Positions 35,915 through 44,482 of a stretch of DNA of 64,000 bases are shown here, one piece after another. Within the stretch, counting starts at the first letter, position 1. The number at the start of each line of letters is the position of its first letter. This DNA comes from Clostridium sp. chh4-2. Its GTDB lineage: Bacteria > Bacillota > Clostridia > Lachnospirales > Lachnospiraceae. Under the pieces are notes generated by a model. It searched no databases and was not told the DNA's origin. It saw only the letters and a program-made list of their open reading frames with translations. The stretch is from assembly GCF_002899675.1 (NCBI RefSeq), contig NZ_PKUU01000002.1, positions 1-64,000 of the forward strand. Reading direction: 5' to 3'. The translations under genes and the position numbers were made by a program.

Positions 35915-36016
35915 TAAATAGGAGCGAATCATATTGATAAAACAAAGCGTTGAGAGTATCCTGAGTACATATATGAAACAGACGATGGCAGCGGAATACG
36001 AATAAGGAGGAAGAAC

Positions 36017-37084
36017 ATGAAACAGGAAAAACCAGTTGTCTGTGTACTATTGGGTGACGCATCCGGAGTTGGCTCCGAAATTATTGTGAAAGCGTTTGGC
36101 GGTCGGGAGAGCGCAGCAGAGAACGTAAAAGTTGTGCTTTTAGGTGATGTCAGAGTGTTAAATCGCGCTGAAGAATTGACTGGTAAGAGCGTTGGATACA
36201 CGCTGGTTAAGCCGGAAGATATACGAACAGCCAAAGAAAGCCTTATAATGGTTGACACGGAAAATATGAATCCTGGGGAAGCGCCTTTTGGAAAGGTGAA
36301 TGCTGTTTGCGGGGAAGCGGTCGTATCTGATATTAAGACTGCATGCGGATTTTATGCGAAAGGCTATATTGACGGAATCTGTTTTGCTCCTTTCAACAAA
36401 GAAGCTATCCGCCTGAATTACAGCAATACAGCCAGTGAATTGGAAATTTTTAAAGAGGAATGCGATGCCTTGGGGCTGCCGGTTGATGAAGAATCTGGTG
36501 AGATGAATGTGGTGGACGGTTTATGGACAACAAGGGTTACGAGCCATATACCGCTTACAAAACTTGGAGAATATCTCTCAAAGGATAAAATCGTGTCCAT
36601 GATTCGTCTGGCGGATAAGTCCTGCCGCGCTTTCGGGATTGAAAAACCGAGAATTGCGGTGGCGGCGTTAAATCCGCATTGCGGCGAAGGAGGGCTCTGC
36701 GGAGAGGAAGAGCAGACAATGATTAAACCGGCGATTGAAGAGGGCAGAAAAGAAGGATACAACATCACAGGGATGTATTCCGCGGATACGATTTTTGTCC
36801 ATGCTTTTGACGGCGAAGCAGATGCTGTTGTTACTATGTACCATGATCAGGGCCAGATTGCGCTGAAACTAAAGGGGTTTTCCCATGCAGCCACGATTAT
36901 AGCCGGCTTTCCTATGCCGATCGGTACCCCGGCTCATGGAACTGCCTTTGATATAGCTGGGACAGGAAAGGTGAGCAGCTCAGCATTTATGACTGCATTT
37001 GACATAATTGCAAAACAGGCGTGTCACATGCCAAATCTGATCGAGAGGAATCCTCTTTCTATAAGAGATAATGCGGAGGTGTGA
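36017..37084 (+). CDS. pdxA2: PdxA2-type 4-phospho-D-threonate/erythronate dehydrogenase
   Basis: A 355-residue member of the PdxA family. Conserved metal and substrate blocks are present: GDASGVGSEI near the start, TSHIPLTKLGEYL in the middle, and VTMYHDQGQIALKL and GTPAHGTAFDIAGTG towards the end. Its partners are sugar-acid enzymes and no pyridoxine genes are near, so the PdxA2 type (oxidative decarboxylation of 4-phosphorylated four-carbon sugar acids) is more likely than B6 synthesis. The DUF1537 kinase that normally makes its substrate is not in the window. AGGAGGAAG precedes the ATG. Confidence 0.85.
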   Translation: MKQEKPVVCVLLGDASGVGSEIIVKAFGGRESAAENVKVVLLGDVRVLNRAEELTGKSVGYTLVKPEDIRTAKESLIMVDTENMNPGEAPFGKVNAVCGEAVVSDIKTACGFYAKGYIDGICFAPFNKEAIRLNYSNTASELEIFKEECDALGLPVDEESGEMNVVDGLWTTRVTSHIPLTKLGEYLSKDKIVSMIRLADKSCRAFGIEKPRIAVAALNPHCGEGGLCGEEEQTMIKPAIEEGRKEGYNITGMYSADTIFVHAFDGEADAVVTMYHDQGQIALKLKGFSHAATIIAGFPMPIGTPAHGTAFDIAGTGKVSSSAFMTAFDIIAKQACHMPNLIERNPLSIRDNAEV

Positions 37085-37086
37085 AT

Positions 37087-38361
37087 ATGAGTGTGATATC
37101 AGATTTATTAGGCGGAGTTAAGATACCGGAAATGGTGTCCATTAAGCAGAAATTTGACGGTACCCACATTCCGGAGGAAGAGATACCCCAGGTGATTTTC
37201 GGCCAGCTGGAACGGGAAGAAATAGCAAAAAAGATTCAGCCGGGTATGGAAATTGCAATTACGGCAGGAAGCCGCGGAATTGCCAATATTCCATTGATTA
37301 TAAAATCAGCCGCGGATTTTGTAAAAAGCCGCGGAGCGGTTCCTTTTGTGGTGCCGGCTATGGGAAGCCATGGGGGCGCGACTGCAGAAGGACAGCGTCA
37401 GGTAATCGAAGGCTATGGAGTTACGGAAGAATTTATCGGATGCGAGATCCGCTCTTCCATGGAAACGGTTCAGATCGGCATTACGCCAAATGGGAAACCG
37501 GTGCGGATCGATAAAAATGCATGCGAATCGGACGGAATTATCGTGTGCGGGCGTGTCAAACCGCATACGGGATTTCGTGGTCCCTATGAAAGCGGCATCA
37601 TGAAGATGATGGCAATTGGTCTTGGCAAACAGTTCGGCGCGGAGATTATCCATGCCGACGGGTTCGGGAAGTTTGAGGAATACATACCCATGTTTGGGAC
37701 GGTTATCTTAAACAATTCGCCTGTGATCTGCGGACTGGCTCTATTGGAAAATGCATATGACCAGACCAGGGAGATCGTTTCGCTCACGCCGGAAGAAATC
37801 ATCTCAAAGGAACCGGAGCTTTTGATGAGGGCAAAGAGCTATATGCCCCGCATTCTGTTCGATTCCTGCGATGTGCTGATCGTAGACCAGATGGGAAAAA
37901 ATATCAGCGGCGACGGTATGGACCCCAATATTTCAGGCCGTTTTCCAACCCCGTTCGCGGAGGGAGGAATCAATGCCCAGAGGGTAGCGGTTCTGGAACT
38001 GACGGAAGAATCCCATGGAAATGCCTGCGGCATCGGCCTGGCCGATATTACCACAAGGCGGCTGTTTGAAAAGATGATTTTAGAGCAGACATACCCCAAT
38101 GCCATAACCAATACGGTGGTGGGAGAAATGAAAATCCCAATGATTATGGAATCGGATAAGCTGGCAATTCAGGCGGCAATAAAGTCCTGCATCGAAATTA
38201 ACCATGAGGAGCCCCGGATTGTCCGCATTCATAACACGATGGAGATGGAACGAATTGACATTTCAAAAGCATTGCTTGAGGAGGCTGGGAACAACAGCAG
38301 TATAGAGATAATGGGAGAACCTGCGCCCTTGGCTTTTGATGAAAAAGACAATTTATTTTAA
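37087..38361 (+). CDS. LarA-like nickel-pincer enzyme (DUF2088 family)
   Basis: A 424-residue protein of the lactate racemase family, whose founding member uses a covalently bound nickel-pincer nucleotide for hydride-transfer racemisation. Candidate cofactor residues are GSHGGATAEGQ (about 97), VKPHTGFRG (about 159) and the lysine of SGIMKMMAIGLGK. Homologues include sugar-acid epimerases. It sits between PdxA2 and a UxaA-like lyase, so an aldonate epimerase is a reasonable inference. The cofactor-making larB/C/E genes are not nearby. ATG 37087 follows GGAGGT; the upstream stop overlaps the RBS. Confidence 0.82.
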   Translation: MSVISDLLGGVKIPEMVSIKQKFDGTHIPEEEIPQVIFGQLEREEIAKKIQPGMEIAITAGSRGIANIPLIIKSAADFVKSRGAVPFVVPAMGSHGGATAEGQRQVIEGYGVTEEFIGCEIRSSMETVQIGITPNGKPVRIDKNACESDGIIVCGRVKPHTGFRGPYESGIMKMMAIGLGKQFGAEIIHADGFGKFEEYIPMFGTVILNNSPVICGLALLENAYDQTREIVSLTPEEIISKEPELLMRAKSYMPRILFDSCDVLIVDQMGKNISGDGMDPNISGRFPTPFAEGGINAQRVAVLELTEESHGNACGIGLADITTRRLFEKMILEQTYPNAITNTVVGEMKIPMIMESDKLAIQAAIKSCIEINHEEPRIVRIHNTMEMERIDISKALLEEAGNNSSIEIMGEPAPLAFDEKDNLF

Positions 38362-38452
38362 TGAAACAGGCAGGGATTCTGAGAGAACGGAGATTGTAAA
38401 ACGAATATATCCACTGTCATAACGTGGTGAGTTTTGAGGAAAGGGATAGAGG

Positions 38453-39622
38453 ATGATGGAATTATACGGATATAAAAGAAGCGACGGCCGTACAGGAATC
38501 CGCAATCATATATTGATACTGCCTGCCAGCGTATGTGCGTCAGACACGACGGGAATGATTGCTGCCCAGGTCCAGGGAGCGGTTTCTTTTCATAACCAGG
38601 TAGGCTGTTCTCAAGTTCCGTCGGATATGCGGTATGCGATGGATATGATGGCCGGTTTTGCGGCAAATCCCAATGTATATGGAACCATAGTGGTTGGCCT
38701 TGGGTGTGAAACATGTCAGGTTGAATTGATTGCGGAGGAAATTAAGAAACGTACCAACAAACCGTTGGAAACTCTGGTTATACAAAAGGAAGGCGGAACC
38801 ATCCGCCTGATAGAGAAGGCCGTCAGAATGGCTCGGCAGATGGCAGCAGAGGCTTCCATGCAGCTAAAAGTGCCTGTTTCCATTAAGGATATTATTCTGG
38901 CCACAGAATGCGGAGGATCAGACCCCACATCCGGGCTTGCAGCCAATCCGGTGATGGGCTCTCTCAGCGACAGGCTGGTTTCGGAAGGTTCAACCGTTAT
39001 TTTAAGCGAAACGCCGGAATTTATCGGAGCGGAGATGATACTCGCTTCCAGAGCAAAGAATGATCGGGTAAGGGAACGGATCTTGGATATCGTAGACCGT
39101 TACGAAAAACATTTTATAAGAAACGGAGAAAATATCCGCCTGGGAAATCCTACGCCGGGCAATGTAAAAGGCGGCCTGACAACTCTTGAAGAAAAGTCTC
39201 TGGGCTGTATTCATAAGGGAGGAAGTTCTGTGATCAACGAGGTCTATGACTATGGAAAACAGATTTCTTCCGATACTCGCGGGCTGGTGGTGATGGATAC
39301 ACCGGGCAATGATGCGTCCTCTATCGCTGGAATGCTGGCAGGAGGCGCTCAGGTTGTTGTCTTTTCCTCCGGACTTGGAAGCCCGCTGGGAAGCGCGATC
39401 GCGCCGGTGATTAAAATTACAGGAAATGCCGATACTTACCGGAACATGGAAGATAATATCGATTTCGACGCCAGCCGGCTGATGAGCGGTGAAAAGAACA
39501 TGGAGGAGTTGGAAGAAGAGTTATACAGGCTGATGATAGATACCTGCAACGGAAGAAAGACAAAAGCGGAAATACTGGGATTTACGGAGACGGCAGTTAT
39601 GCGTTCCTGCAATTATGTTTAA
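38453..39622 (+). CDS. UxaA family (altronate/galactarate dehydratase-like) hydro-lyase, large part only
   Basis: A 389-residue protein matching the C-terminal catalytic part of altronate/galactarate dehydratases: YGYKRSDGRTGIRN at the start, GLGCETCQVE, LATECGGSDPTSGLAANP and GGSSVINEVYDYG. The small SAF domain that forms the N-terminus of UxaA is missing here and no separate SAF gene is seen, though split forms are known. Probably dehydrates a sugar acid; substrate unknown. A 91-bp gap separates it from the LarA-like gene. Confidence 0.85.
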   Translation: MMELYGYKRSDGRTGIRNHILILPASVCASDTTGMIAAQVQGAVSFHNQVGCSQVPSDMRYAMDMMAGFAANPNVYGTIVVGLGCETCQVELIAEEIKKRTNKPLETLVIQKEGGTIRLIEKAVRMARQMAAEASMQLKVPVSIKDIILATECGGSDPTSGLAANPVMGSLSDRLVSEGSTVILSETPEFIGAEMILASRAKNDRVRERILDIVDRYEKHFIRNGENIRLGNPTPGNVKGGLTTLEEKSLGCIHKGGSSVINEVYDYGKQISSDTRGLVVMDTPGNDASSIAGMLAGGAQVVVFSSGLGSPLGSAIAPVIKITGNADTYRNMEDNIDFDASRLMSGEKNMEELEEELYRLMIDTCNGRKTKAEILGFTETAVMRSCNYV

Positions 39623-39681
39623 ATGTGAAGATGCTATTTATAGTATTCTATGAGCAGGAAGATTTGACGGAGCTTAAAATG

Positions 39682-39718
39682 AAAATGAACTGCAATTCAT
39701 GTAATTGCAGCTCATTTT
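39682..39718. terminator. Bidirectional terminator
   Basis: CTGCAATT (39690-39697) / AATTGCAG (39703-39710) with AAAATGA / TCATTTTT extensions. It ends the sugar-acid operon on + and overlaps the stop of the XRE gene on -. Confidence 0.75.
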
Positions 39719-39918
39719 TCATCTTTCGTATACTTGATTACTTCGGGAATATCACATTCCAATGTATTGCACAGATCGTTCAGCGTATTCAAAGTGATGC
39801 TGCGGTCGTGCTTTAAGTTATCCAGCGTACCGCGGCTCATGTTATATTTTGTTACCAGGTCATAGGTTGTGATCTTTCTGTTTTTCAGCGTTTGCCATAA
39901 CGGTTCAAAAGTTATCAT
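39712..39918 (-). CDS. Small XRE family HTH protein
   Basis: A 68-residue protein that is almost only a Cro/C1-type helix-turn-helix (TTYDLVTKYNMSRGTLDNLK, then LNDLCNTLECDIPEVI). GAGGTGA precedes the ATG. Such single-domain regulators are common in Firmicutes; the target is unknown. It is divergent from a small secreted protein gene. Confidence 0.82.
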   Translation of the reverse strand: MITFEPLWQTLKNRKITTYDLVTKYNMSRGTLDNLKHDRSITLNTLNDLCNTLECDIPEVIKYTKDEK

Positions 39919-39959
39919 CTGCTCACCTCATAAAGATATTGTACGTAGGAAACTTCATA

Positions 39960-39988
39960 TTGAATATTCCCGAATTTATGGGTATAAT
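39960..39988 (+). promoter_or_regulatory. Promoter for the small secreted protein gene
   Basis: TTGAAT (39960-39965), 17 bp, TATAAT (39983-39988), 20 bp before the ATG. Confidence 0.65.
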
Positions 39989-40008
39989 ATTGGAAAAGGG
40001 AGAGCTGT

Positions 40009-40347
40009 ATGAAGAGGACTATAACAGTATGCTTTATTATGTTATTTTTATGTATGGGAATCGGATATCATGGAAAATGGGGGATACGGAAATCTGGAGA
40101 TGAGCACAGGAAATTTGATATTAGAAGCAGTTTGATCAGCAGCAACGGCGGATATAAAAATACCAGAATCAGTGTAATTATAAATGAAAAATCAGATGAT
40201 ACAGACATGCTGTTCCATGAGATAAGGGAGTTTCACGACAAGATGAACGGGAAATCAAACCAGCTGGAAATCTATCTGTATGAGAGCAGGGAAAAACTGG
40301 AAATGGGAGAGTCAGTCGGAGAGACTACTTTTATGATGGAAGAATAA
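40009..40347 (+). CDS. Small secreted or membrane-anchored protein, unknown
   Basis: A 112-residue protein with an N-terminal hydrophobic segment (TITVCFIMLFLCMGIGY) that could be a signal peptide or anchor. The rest is charged (ISVIINEKSDDTDMLFHEIREFH) and unfamiliar. It has its own promoter and AAGGGAG site. It is convergent with the NuoE-like gene, with adjoining stop codons. Confidence 0.6.
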   Translation: MKRTITVCFIMLFLCMGIGYHGKWGIRKSGDEHRKFDIRSSLISSNGGYKNTRISVIINEKSDDTDMLFHEIREFHDKMNGKSNQLEIYLYESREKLEMGESVGETTFMMEE

Positions 40348-40821
40348 TCAGGGACGGAAATCCCTGATTATTTTATTGACCATGGAAGGGGTGACCTGGC
40401 TGTATAGCCGGTCGTTTATCATAACATTAGGACCTTTGGCACATTGGTGCAGGCATTGGCAGGTGTTCAGTAAGAATAAGTTGTCATTGGTGACCTGGCC
40501 TTTTTGTACACCCAATATGGATTCAAATTCCTGAAGCACGGACAAAGCAGACTTAGAAGCGCATCGGCCGTCGGTGCAGACCTTGATTTCATATTTGTAA
40601 GGCTGCTCTTTTAAGCTGGGATAGCGTTTGATCACAGCATTGATATAAGTGGATTTTAAGTCAAAGCGTTCGGAGACTGTCTGTTTAACAAATTCCGGTA
40701 TATATCCCTCCGCCTCCTGGATTTCCCGAAGCATGGGGAGAAGTTTTTCTGTATTGGGCATATCGCAGTCTTTTTCGTAATAGGTGATTATTTCCTGTAA
40801 AATTTCATTCATGTCAGGCAT
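40348..40821 (-). CDS. NuoE-like [2Fe-2S] NAD(P)H oxidoreductase subunit E
   Basis: A 157-residue thioredoxin-fold ferredoxin related to NuoE/HydA-associated subunit E. The four cluster cysteines are CTDGRC at about 82 and CLHQC at about 117. Usual partners (the NuoF-like flavoprotein, hydrogenase or formate dehydrogenase) are absent here, so it is orphaned in this window. AGGAGAGGAAAG precedes the ATG. Confidence 0.85.
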   Translation of the reverse strand: MPDMNEILQEIITYYEKDCDMPNTEKLLPMLREIQEAEGYIPEFVKQTVSERFDLKSTYINAVIKRYPSLKEQPYKYEIKVCTDGRCASKSALSVLQEFESILGVQKGQVTNDNLFLLNTCQCLHQCAKGPNVMINDRLYSQVTPSMVNKIIRDFRP

Positions 40822-40952
40822 TCTTTCCTCTCCTGGATCTTATAATAAGGCAATTCTACAGAGCGTTGAGGAAAAAAGCAAGGGGGGATTTTCTTAAAAA
40901 TGGGAAGAAAGCAAAAAGACAGCGGACTAAGTGTCAAATAATTATCAAAAAC

Positions 40953-40970
40953 CTTATTGTAAGTATCAAG
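40953..40970. promoter_or_regulatory. MerR-type operator at the merR promoter
   Basis: CTTATTGTAAGTATCAAG matches at 14 of 18 positions the reverse complement of the dyad in the promoter of the next gene (41940-41957). It overlaps the -35 TTGTAA (40957-40962). Confidence 0.6.
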
Positions 40971-40985
40971 TTTATTTTATATAAT
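40957..40985 (+). promoter_or_regulatory. Promoter of the MerR family gene
   Basis: TTGTAA (40957-40962), 17 bp, TATAAT (40980-40985). Confidence 0.7.
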
Positions 40986-41028
40986 AATGATAGATACTGG
41001 TAATGAAAATTATATAAGGTTGTGCATA

Positions 41029-41883
41029 ATGTTAAAAACGAGTAATCTTGATGTTAAAAAAATGACAATTGGACAGATGGCAAATCTGAACCATATTTCA
41101 GAACAGACTCTGCGGCTTTACGACAGGGAGGGCCTTCTTTCGCCTCTTTACCGGGATGAAAAAACAGGATACCGCTATTACGATATCCGCCAAAGCGCCC
41201 AGTTAGACACGATCCAGTACATGAAAGTGCTGGGAATGTCTTTAAAAGAGATCAAGATCCATATGGCGGAATGGGATATGGGTAAAATCAAGCAGCTTTT
41301 AAGGGAGAACCGGGATGCCATCGATGAAAAAATGCGGGATCTGAATTTACAGAAGATGGCCATAGAACGGGCTCTCGACAGCTATGAACGGTATGAATCC
41401 GCCCCTCCGGACGGAGCTATTGTGATGGAATACATTCCGAAACGTCAGATGTACGTGACCAATACCAAGATCAATTTTTATGATTATGACATAGCGGAAT
41501 ATGAAAAGGTTCTGCGAATCTTAAAAGAAGATATGGCGGATCACAGGATTTCTCCCTATTATTTTGCCAATGCGGGTACAATTCTGCGAAAAGACCGGTT
41601 TCTGAAACGAAATTTATATTCTACAGAGGTATTTGTGTTCGTGGACCGGGAGTATGTGGCGGATGAGCTGATCACATCCATCCCGTCCAGCACCTATCTC
41701 TGCATTTACTGTGACCGTTTTGAAAAAGAAAAAGAGTATATAGACCGCCTTTTAGCGGAAATTGAAGAAAAGCATTATACCGTAACCGGGGATTATATCT
41801 GTGAGGTGATTGTGGAGATGCCTTTTGATTATACGGAACGGGGAATGTTTTTTAGACTTCAGATACCAGTGCGCATCCATTGA
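41029..41883 (+). CDS. MerR family regulator with effector-binding domain
   Basis: A 284-residue regulator: MerR winged helix at about 14-80 (TIGQMANLNHISEQTLRLYDREGLL, RYYDIRQSAQLDTI in outline), a dimerisation coiled coil (about 90-130) and a C-terminal part like the BmrR/GyrI ligand-binding fold (VMEYIPKRQMYVTN onward). No metal-binding cysteines, so a small organic ligand is likely. Start ATG 41029 lies after the predicted transcription start; in-frame ATG 40987 is too close to the -10. It likely controls itself and the next gene through the shared dyad. Confidence 0.82.
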   Translation: MLKTSNLDVKKMTIGQMANLNHISEQTLRLYDREGLLSPLYRDEKTGYRYYDIRQSAQLDTIQYMKVLGMSLKEIKIHMAEWDMGKIKQLLRENRDAIDEKMRDLNLQKMAIERALDSYERYESAPPDGAIVMEYIPKRQMYVTNTKINFYDYDIAEYEKVLRILKEDMADHRISPYYFANAGTILRKDRFLKRNLYSTEVFVFVDREYVADELITSIPSSTYLCIYCDRFEKEKEYIDRLLAEIEEKHYTVTGDYICEVIVEMPFDYTERGMFFRLQIPVRIH

Positions 41884-41935
41884 CATATTGTAATAATGAC
41901 TAATAATTAATCCTGAAATTGGTAATAATGCTCAA

Positions 41936-41966
41936 TAGACTTGATACTCTGTATAAGCCTTATAAT
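41936..41966 (+). promoter_or_regulatory. MerR-type promoter with 19-bp spacer
   Basis: TAGACT (41936-41941) and TATAAT (41961-41966) are 19 bp apart, the stretched spacing typical of MerR-activated promoters. The spacer contains the dyad CTTGATAC-TCT-GTATAAG (41940-41957). Confidence 0.7.
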
Positions 41967-42011
41967 GAAGATAACAGATAACCCGATTTCATGGAAAGGA
42001 TGGAGTGAGCG

Positions 42012-43052
42012 ATGATGAATTATGAAAAGATTCGTGTAGTACAGTATGGATGCGGAAAGATGGCCAAATATATTTTGAGATACCTGTATGAAAAAGGTGC
42101 GGAAATTGTAGGAGCCATCGATGTGAACCCGGAAGTTGTGGGTATGGATGTGGGCGATTATGCAGAACTTGGCTTTAAACTGGGTGTTACGATCCGGGAT
42201 GACGCGGATGCGGTTCTGGACGAATGCGATGCGGATATTGCAATTGTCACCTTATTCAGTTTTATGGAAGACGTATATCCTCATTTTGAAAAATGTGTAT
42301 CCAGAGGAATTAACGTGGTAACCACCTGTGAAGAGGCAATCTATCCATGGACAACCGCTTCTTCCATCACAAACAGGCTGGATCTTTTGGCAAAAGAAAA
42401 TGGCTGCACCATCGTGGGAGCAGGCATGCAGGATATCTATTGGATCAATATGATCGGCTGTGTGGCAGGCGGCGTTCACCGGATCGATAAGATTGAAGGC
42501 GCTGTCAGCTATAACGTGGAAGATTACGGTCTGGCGCTGGCTGAAGCTCACGGAGCAGGCCTTACACCGGAAGAATTTGAAGAAAAGATCGCTCATCCGA
42601 CCACTTTGGAACCTTGCTATGTATGGAATTCCAACGAAGCTCTCTGCAATAAGATGGGCTGGACCATCAAATCCCAGACCCAGAAATGCGTTCCTTATTT
42701 CTACGATACGGATCTCTATTCCTCTACACTTGGAAAGACCATTCCAAAGGGCAATTGTATCGGAATGAGCGCAGTTGTGACAACAGAGACCTTCCAGGGA
42801 CCTGTGATCGAGACACAGTGTATCGGCAAGGTATATGGACCGGATGACGGGGATATGTGCGACTGGAAGATTATCGGCGAACCGGATACCACCTTCTACG
42901 TAACAAAACCGGCAACGGTAGAGCATACATGCGCAACCATCGTAAACAGGATTCCAACCATCCTCAATGCGCCGGCCGGATATATTACCGTAGAAAAACT
43001 GGAAGATGTACAATATATGACATACCCAATGCACATGTACCTGGAAGATTAA
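42012..43052 (+). CDS. 2,4-diaminopentanoate dehydrogenase-like (DapB-fold) oxidoreductase
   Basis: A 346-residue NAD(P)-dependent dehydrogenase of the dihydrodipicolinate reductase type. It begins [19 protein letters not shown] (Rossmann motif) and carries [14 protein letters not shown], as in Ord, the enzyme of clostridial ornithine fermentation. The aminomutase and thiolase genes of the ornithine pathway are not in the window, so the true substrate may be another amino acid derivative. Regulated by the MerR promoter just upstream. Confidence 0.78.
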   Translation: MMNYEKIRVVQYGCGKMAKYILRYLYEKGAEIVGAIDVNPEVVGMDVGDYAELGFKLGVTIRDDADAVLDECDADIAIVTLFSFMEDVYPHFEKCVSRGINVVTTCEEAIYPWTTASSITNRLDLLAKENGCTIVGAGMQDIYWINMIGCVAGGVHRIDKIEGAVSYNVEDYGLALAEAHGAGLTPEEFEEKIAHPTTLEPCYVWNSNEALCNKMGWTIKSQTQKCVPYFYDTDLYSSTLGKTIPKGNCIGMSAVVTTETFQGPVIETQCIGKVYGPDDGDMCDWKIIGEPDTTFYVTKPATVEHTCATIVNRIPTILNAPAGYITVEKLEDVQYMTYPMHMYLED

Positions 43053-43091
43053 GGAAATGTTGCAAATCTTTGTTTAGTTTAGAAAGATACG

Positions 43092-43381
43092 CCGGAAAGA
43101 AGGGGAAACCTGGGCGGGCGGCGGAACTGGAGAAAGACAGGGGATTCGGGTTACGACCCTAAGTGATACTAGGCCGCCAAGAGCGGAAAAAGGCAGCGCG
43201 GCGCCATTCACGATGAACTCTTTATGACTTCATCGTTCAGTGGCGCCTCAAATACTGATTCGGAATTCAGTATTTGTCTGCCTTTTTCCACTCTTGCCGG
43301 CCAAGTATCACTAAGGGTCTGCACACGATCCCCTGTCTTTCTCTAGTTCCGCCGCCCGCCCAGGTTTCCCCTTCTTTCCGG
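43092..43381. repeat. Giant near-palindrome with nested hairpins
   Basis: Arms 43092-43196 and 43278-43381, each about 105 bp, are reverse complements with few mismatches. The 81-bp centre contains two more dyads: 43200-43217/43229-43247 (GGCGCC...GATGAA) and 43250-43258/43267-43275 (AAATACTGA/TCAGTATTT). The flanking 43382-43560 carries a third, diverged arm-like segment in the same sense as the right arm (GCGAATCCCGAATCCC). No ORF of note. It resembles a folded RNA or a non-autonomous mobile element. Confidence 0.85.
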
Positions 43382-43670
43382 CTGTTGCTTGGCCTGCCTC
43401 GTTCTGTCCTTACGGGCCTTAGTAGTTCTTAGGGGCGAATCCCGAATCCCAATTGGCTGCATCTTCCTTCCCCGGCCCGGACAGCCCCTCCGACCTGCGT
43501 CTTCCGGCTCCGCCTCCCCATTCCATGCGTCCCCCTTTCGCCAACCCCGTTAAATAACAATTTTTTTAGTACACTGAGACTGTGAGGGATATTCGAAAAG
43601 GCTTTTCTAATGAAGCTAAATACAGTATAATATTATAGAAACTTAGGAAAAACAGACTGGAGGAGATTCT
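43382..43670. other. C-rich stretch and yaaA promoter region
   Basis: 43382-43550 is strongly C/T-rich on + and unlike the surrounding base composition. Its part 43405-43450 matches the arm of the preceding palindrome in diverged form. After AATTTTTTTAG the sequence returns to AT-rich, with TATAAT at 43626-43631 as the probable -10 of yaaA. Confidence 0.5.
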
Positions 43671-44471
43671 TTGAAAATTATCATATCCCCCGCGAAAAAA
43701 ATGAACGTAAAGGACGACAGCCTGGAGATATCCGGCCTGCCACGTTATATGGAAGAAGCAGAAGGGCTGAAAAGATACATCAGAGGGCTGTCCTATGAAG
43801 ATGCAAAGGCAGTTTGGAAATGCAATGATAAGATAGCCGCTCTTAACTATGAACGTTTTTTACATATGAATTTAGAAGAACGCCTGACGCCTGCCATTTT
43901 ATCCTATGAAGGAATCCAATATCAGTATATGGCGCCGGATGTGTTCAGTCAGAAACAGCTGGATTATGTGCAGAAGCATTTGTTTATTTTATCAGGATTT
44001 TATGGGGCGCTTTTGCCTTTAGAGGGAATTGTGCCGTACCGGCTGGAGATGCAGTCTAAGGTGGATATCTGCATGGAAAATGATCATTTCCGTGATTTGT
44101 ACCGCTTTTGGGGCAGCAGAATTTATCGCAGGGTGACGGAAGAGGATCATGTGATCGTCAACCTGGCGTCTAAAGAGTACAGCAAGGCGGTTGAAGCCTA
44201 TCTGGAGCCGGAGGATGTATTTATCAACTGTATATTCGGCTGTATGGAGCAGGATAAAAAAGGGGACTATAAAGTAAAGGTTAAGGGAACCGAGGCCAAG
44301 ATGGCCCGGGGAGAGATGGTCCGGTTTATGGCGGAACGGGAGATTGAAGATCCAAAAGAGATCAGGAAGTTTGACCGTTTAGGCTATGCGTTTTCAGAAG
44401 AGAGATCGGACGACAGGAATTATGTGTTCCTTTTAAAGAATCAAAAGCCGGAAACGGCGGAAATAGAATAG
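43671..44471 (+). CDS. yaaA: YaaA family peroxide stress protein
   Basis: A 266-residue YaaA/DUF328 protein, begun by a TTG at 43671 behind TGGAGGAGAT. The family opening (IIISPAKKMNVKDD) and NLASKEYSKAV with FINCIFG are present. E. coli YaaA lowers free iron during peroxide stress and binds DNA. The next gene is a thiol peroxidase, which supports an oxidative-stress role. Confidence 0.92.
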   Translation: MKIIISPAKKMNVKDDSLEISGLPRYMEEAEGLKRYIRGLSYEDAKAVWKCNDKIAALNYERFLHMNLEERLTPAILSYEGIQYQYMAPDVFSQKQLDYVQKHLFILSGFYGALLPLEGIVPYRLEMQSKVDICMENDHFRDLYRFWGSRIYRRVTEEDHVIVNLASKEYSKAVEAYLEPEDVFINCIFGCMEQDKKGDYKVKVKGTEAKMARGEMVRFMAEREIEDPKEIRKFDRLGYAFSEERSDDRNYVFLLKNQKPETAEIE

Positions 44472-44482
44472 GAGAGAGAATT

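Larger units (their letters stand above)
35494..36016. other. Gene-poor region after the IS30 transposase
   Basis: 523 bp, AT-rich. It holds the 20-bp tandem repeats (35666-35765), a - strand promoter, and the TGTTCTA dyad ahead of pdxA2. A 23-codon frame from TTG 35934 to 36005 has a GGAGCG ahead and resembles no known protein; it could be a leader peptide or a remnant. Confidence 0.5.

Noticed and set aside
35934..36005. 23-codon frame before pdxA2
   Set aside because: Too short and unfamiliar to call a gene; kept only as a possible leader peptide or remnant.
39625..39816. 63-codon + frame after the UxaA-like gene
   Set aside because: It reads through the bidirectional terminator and opposite the XRE gene; no RBS.
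42252..43034. 260-codon open frame on - opposite the diaminopentanoate-dehydrogenase-like gene
   Set aside because: Fully antisense to a conserved gene; no RBS or homology.
43382..43560. tRNA or protein gene in the C-rich stretch
   Set aside because: No cloverleaf or acceptor stem could be formed and all frames are short; similarity to the palindrome arm explains part of it.
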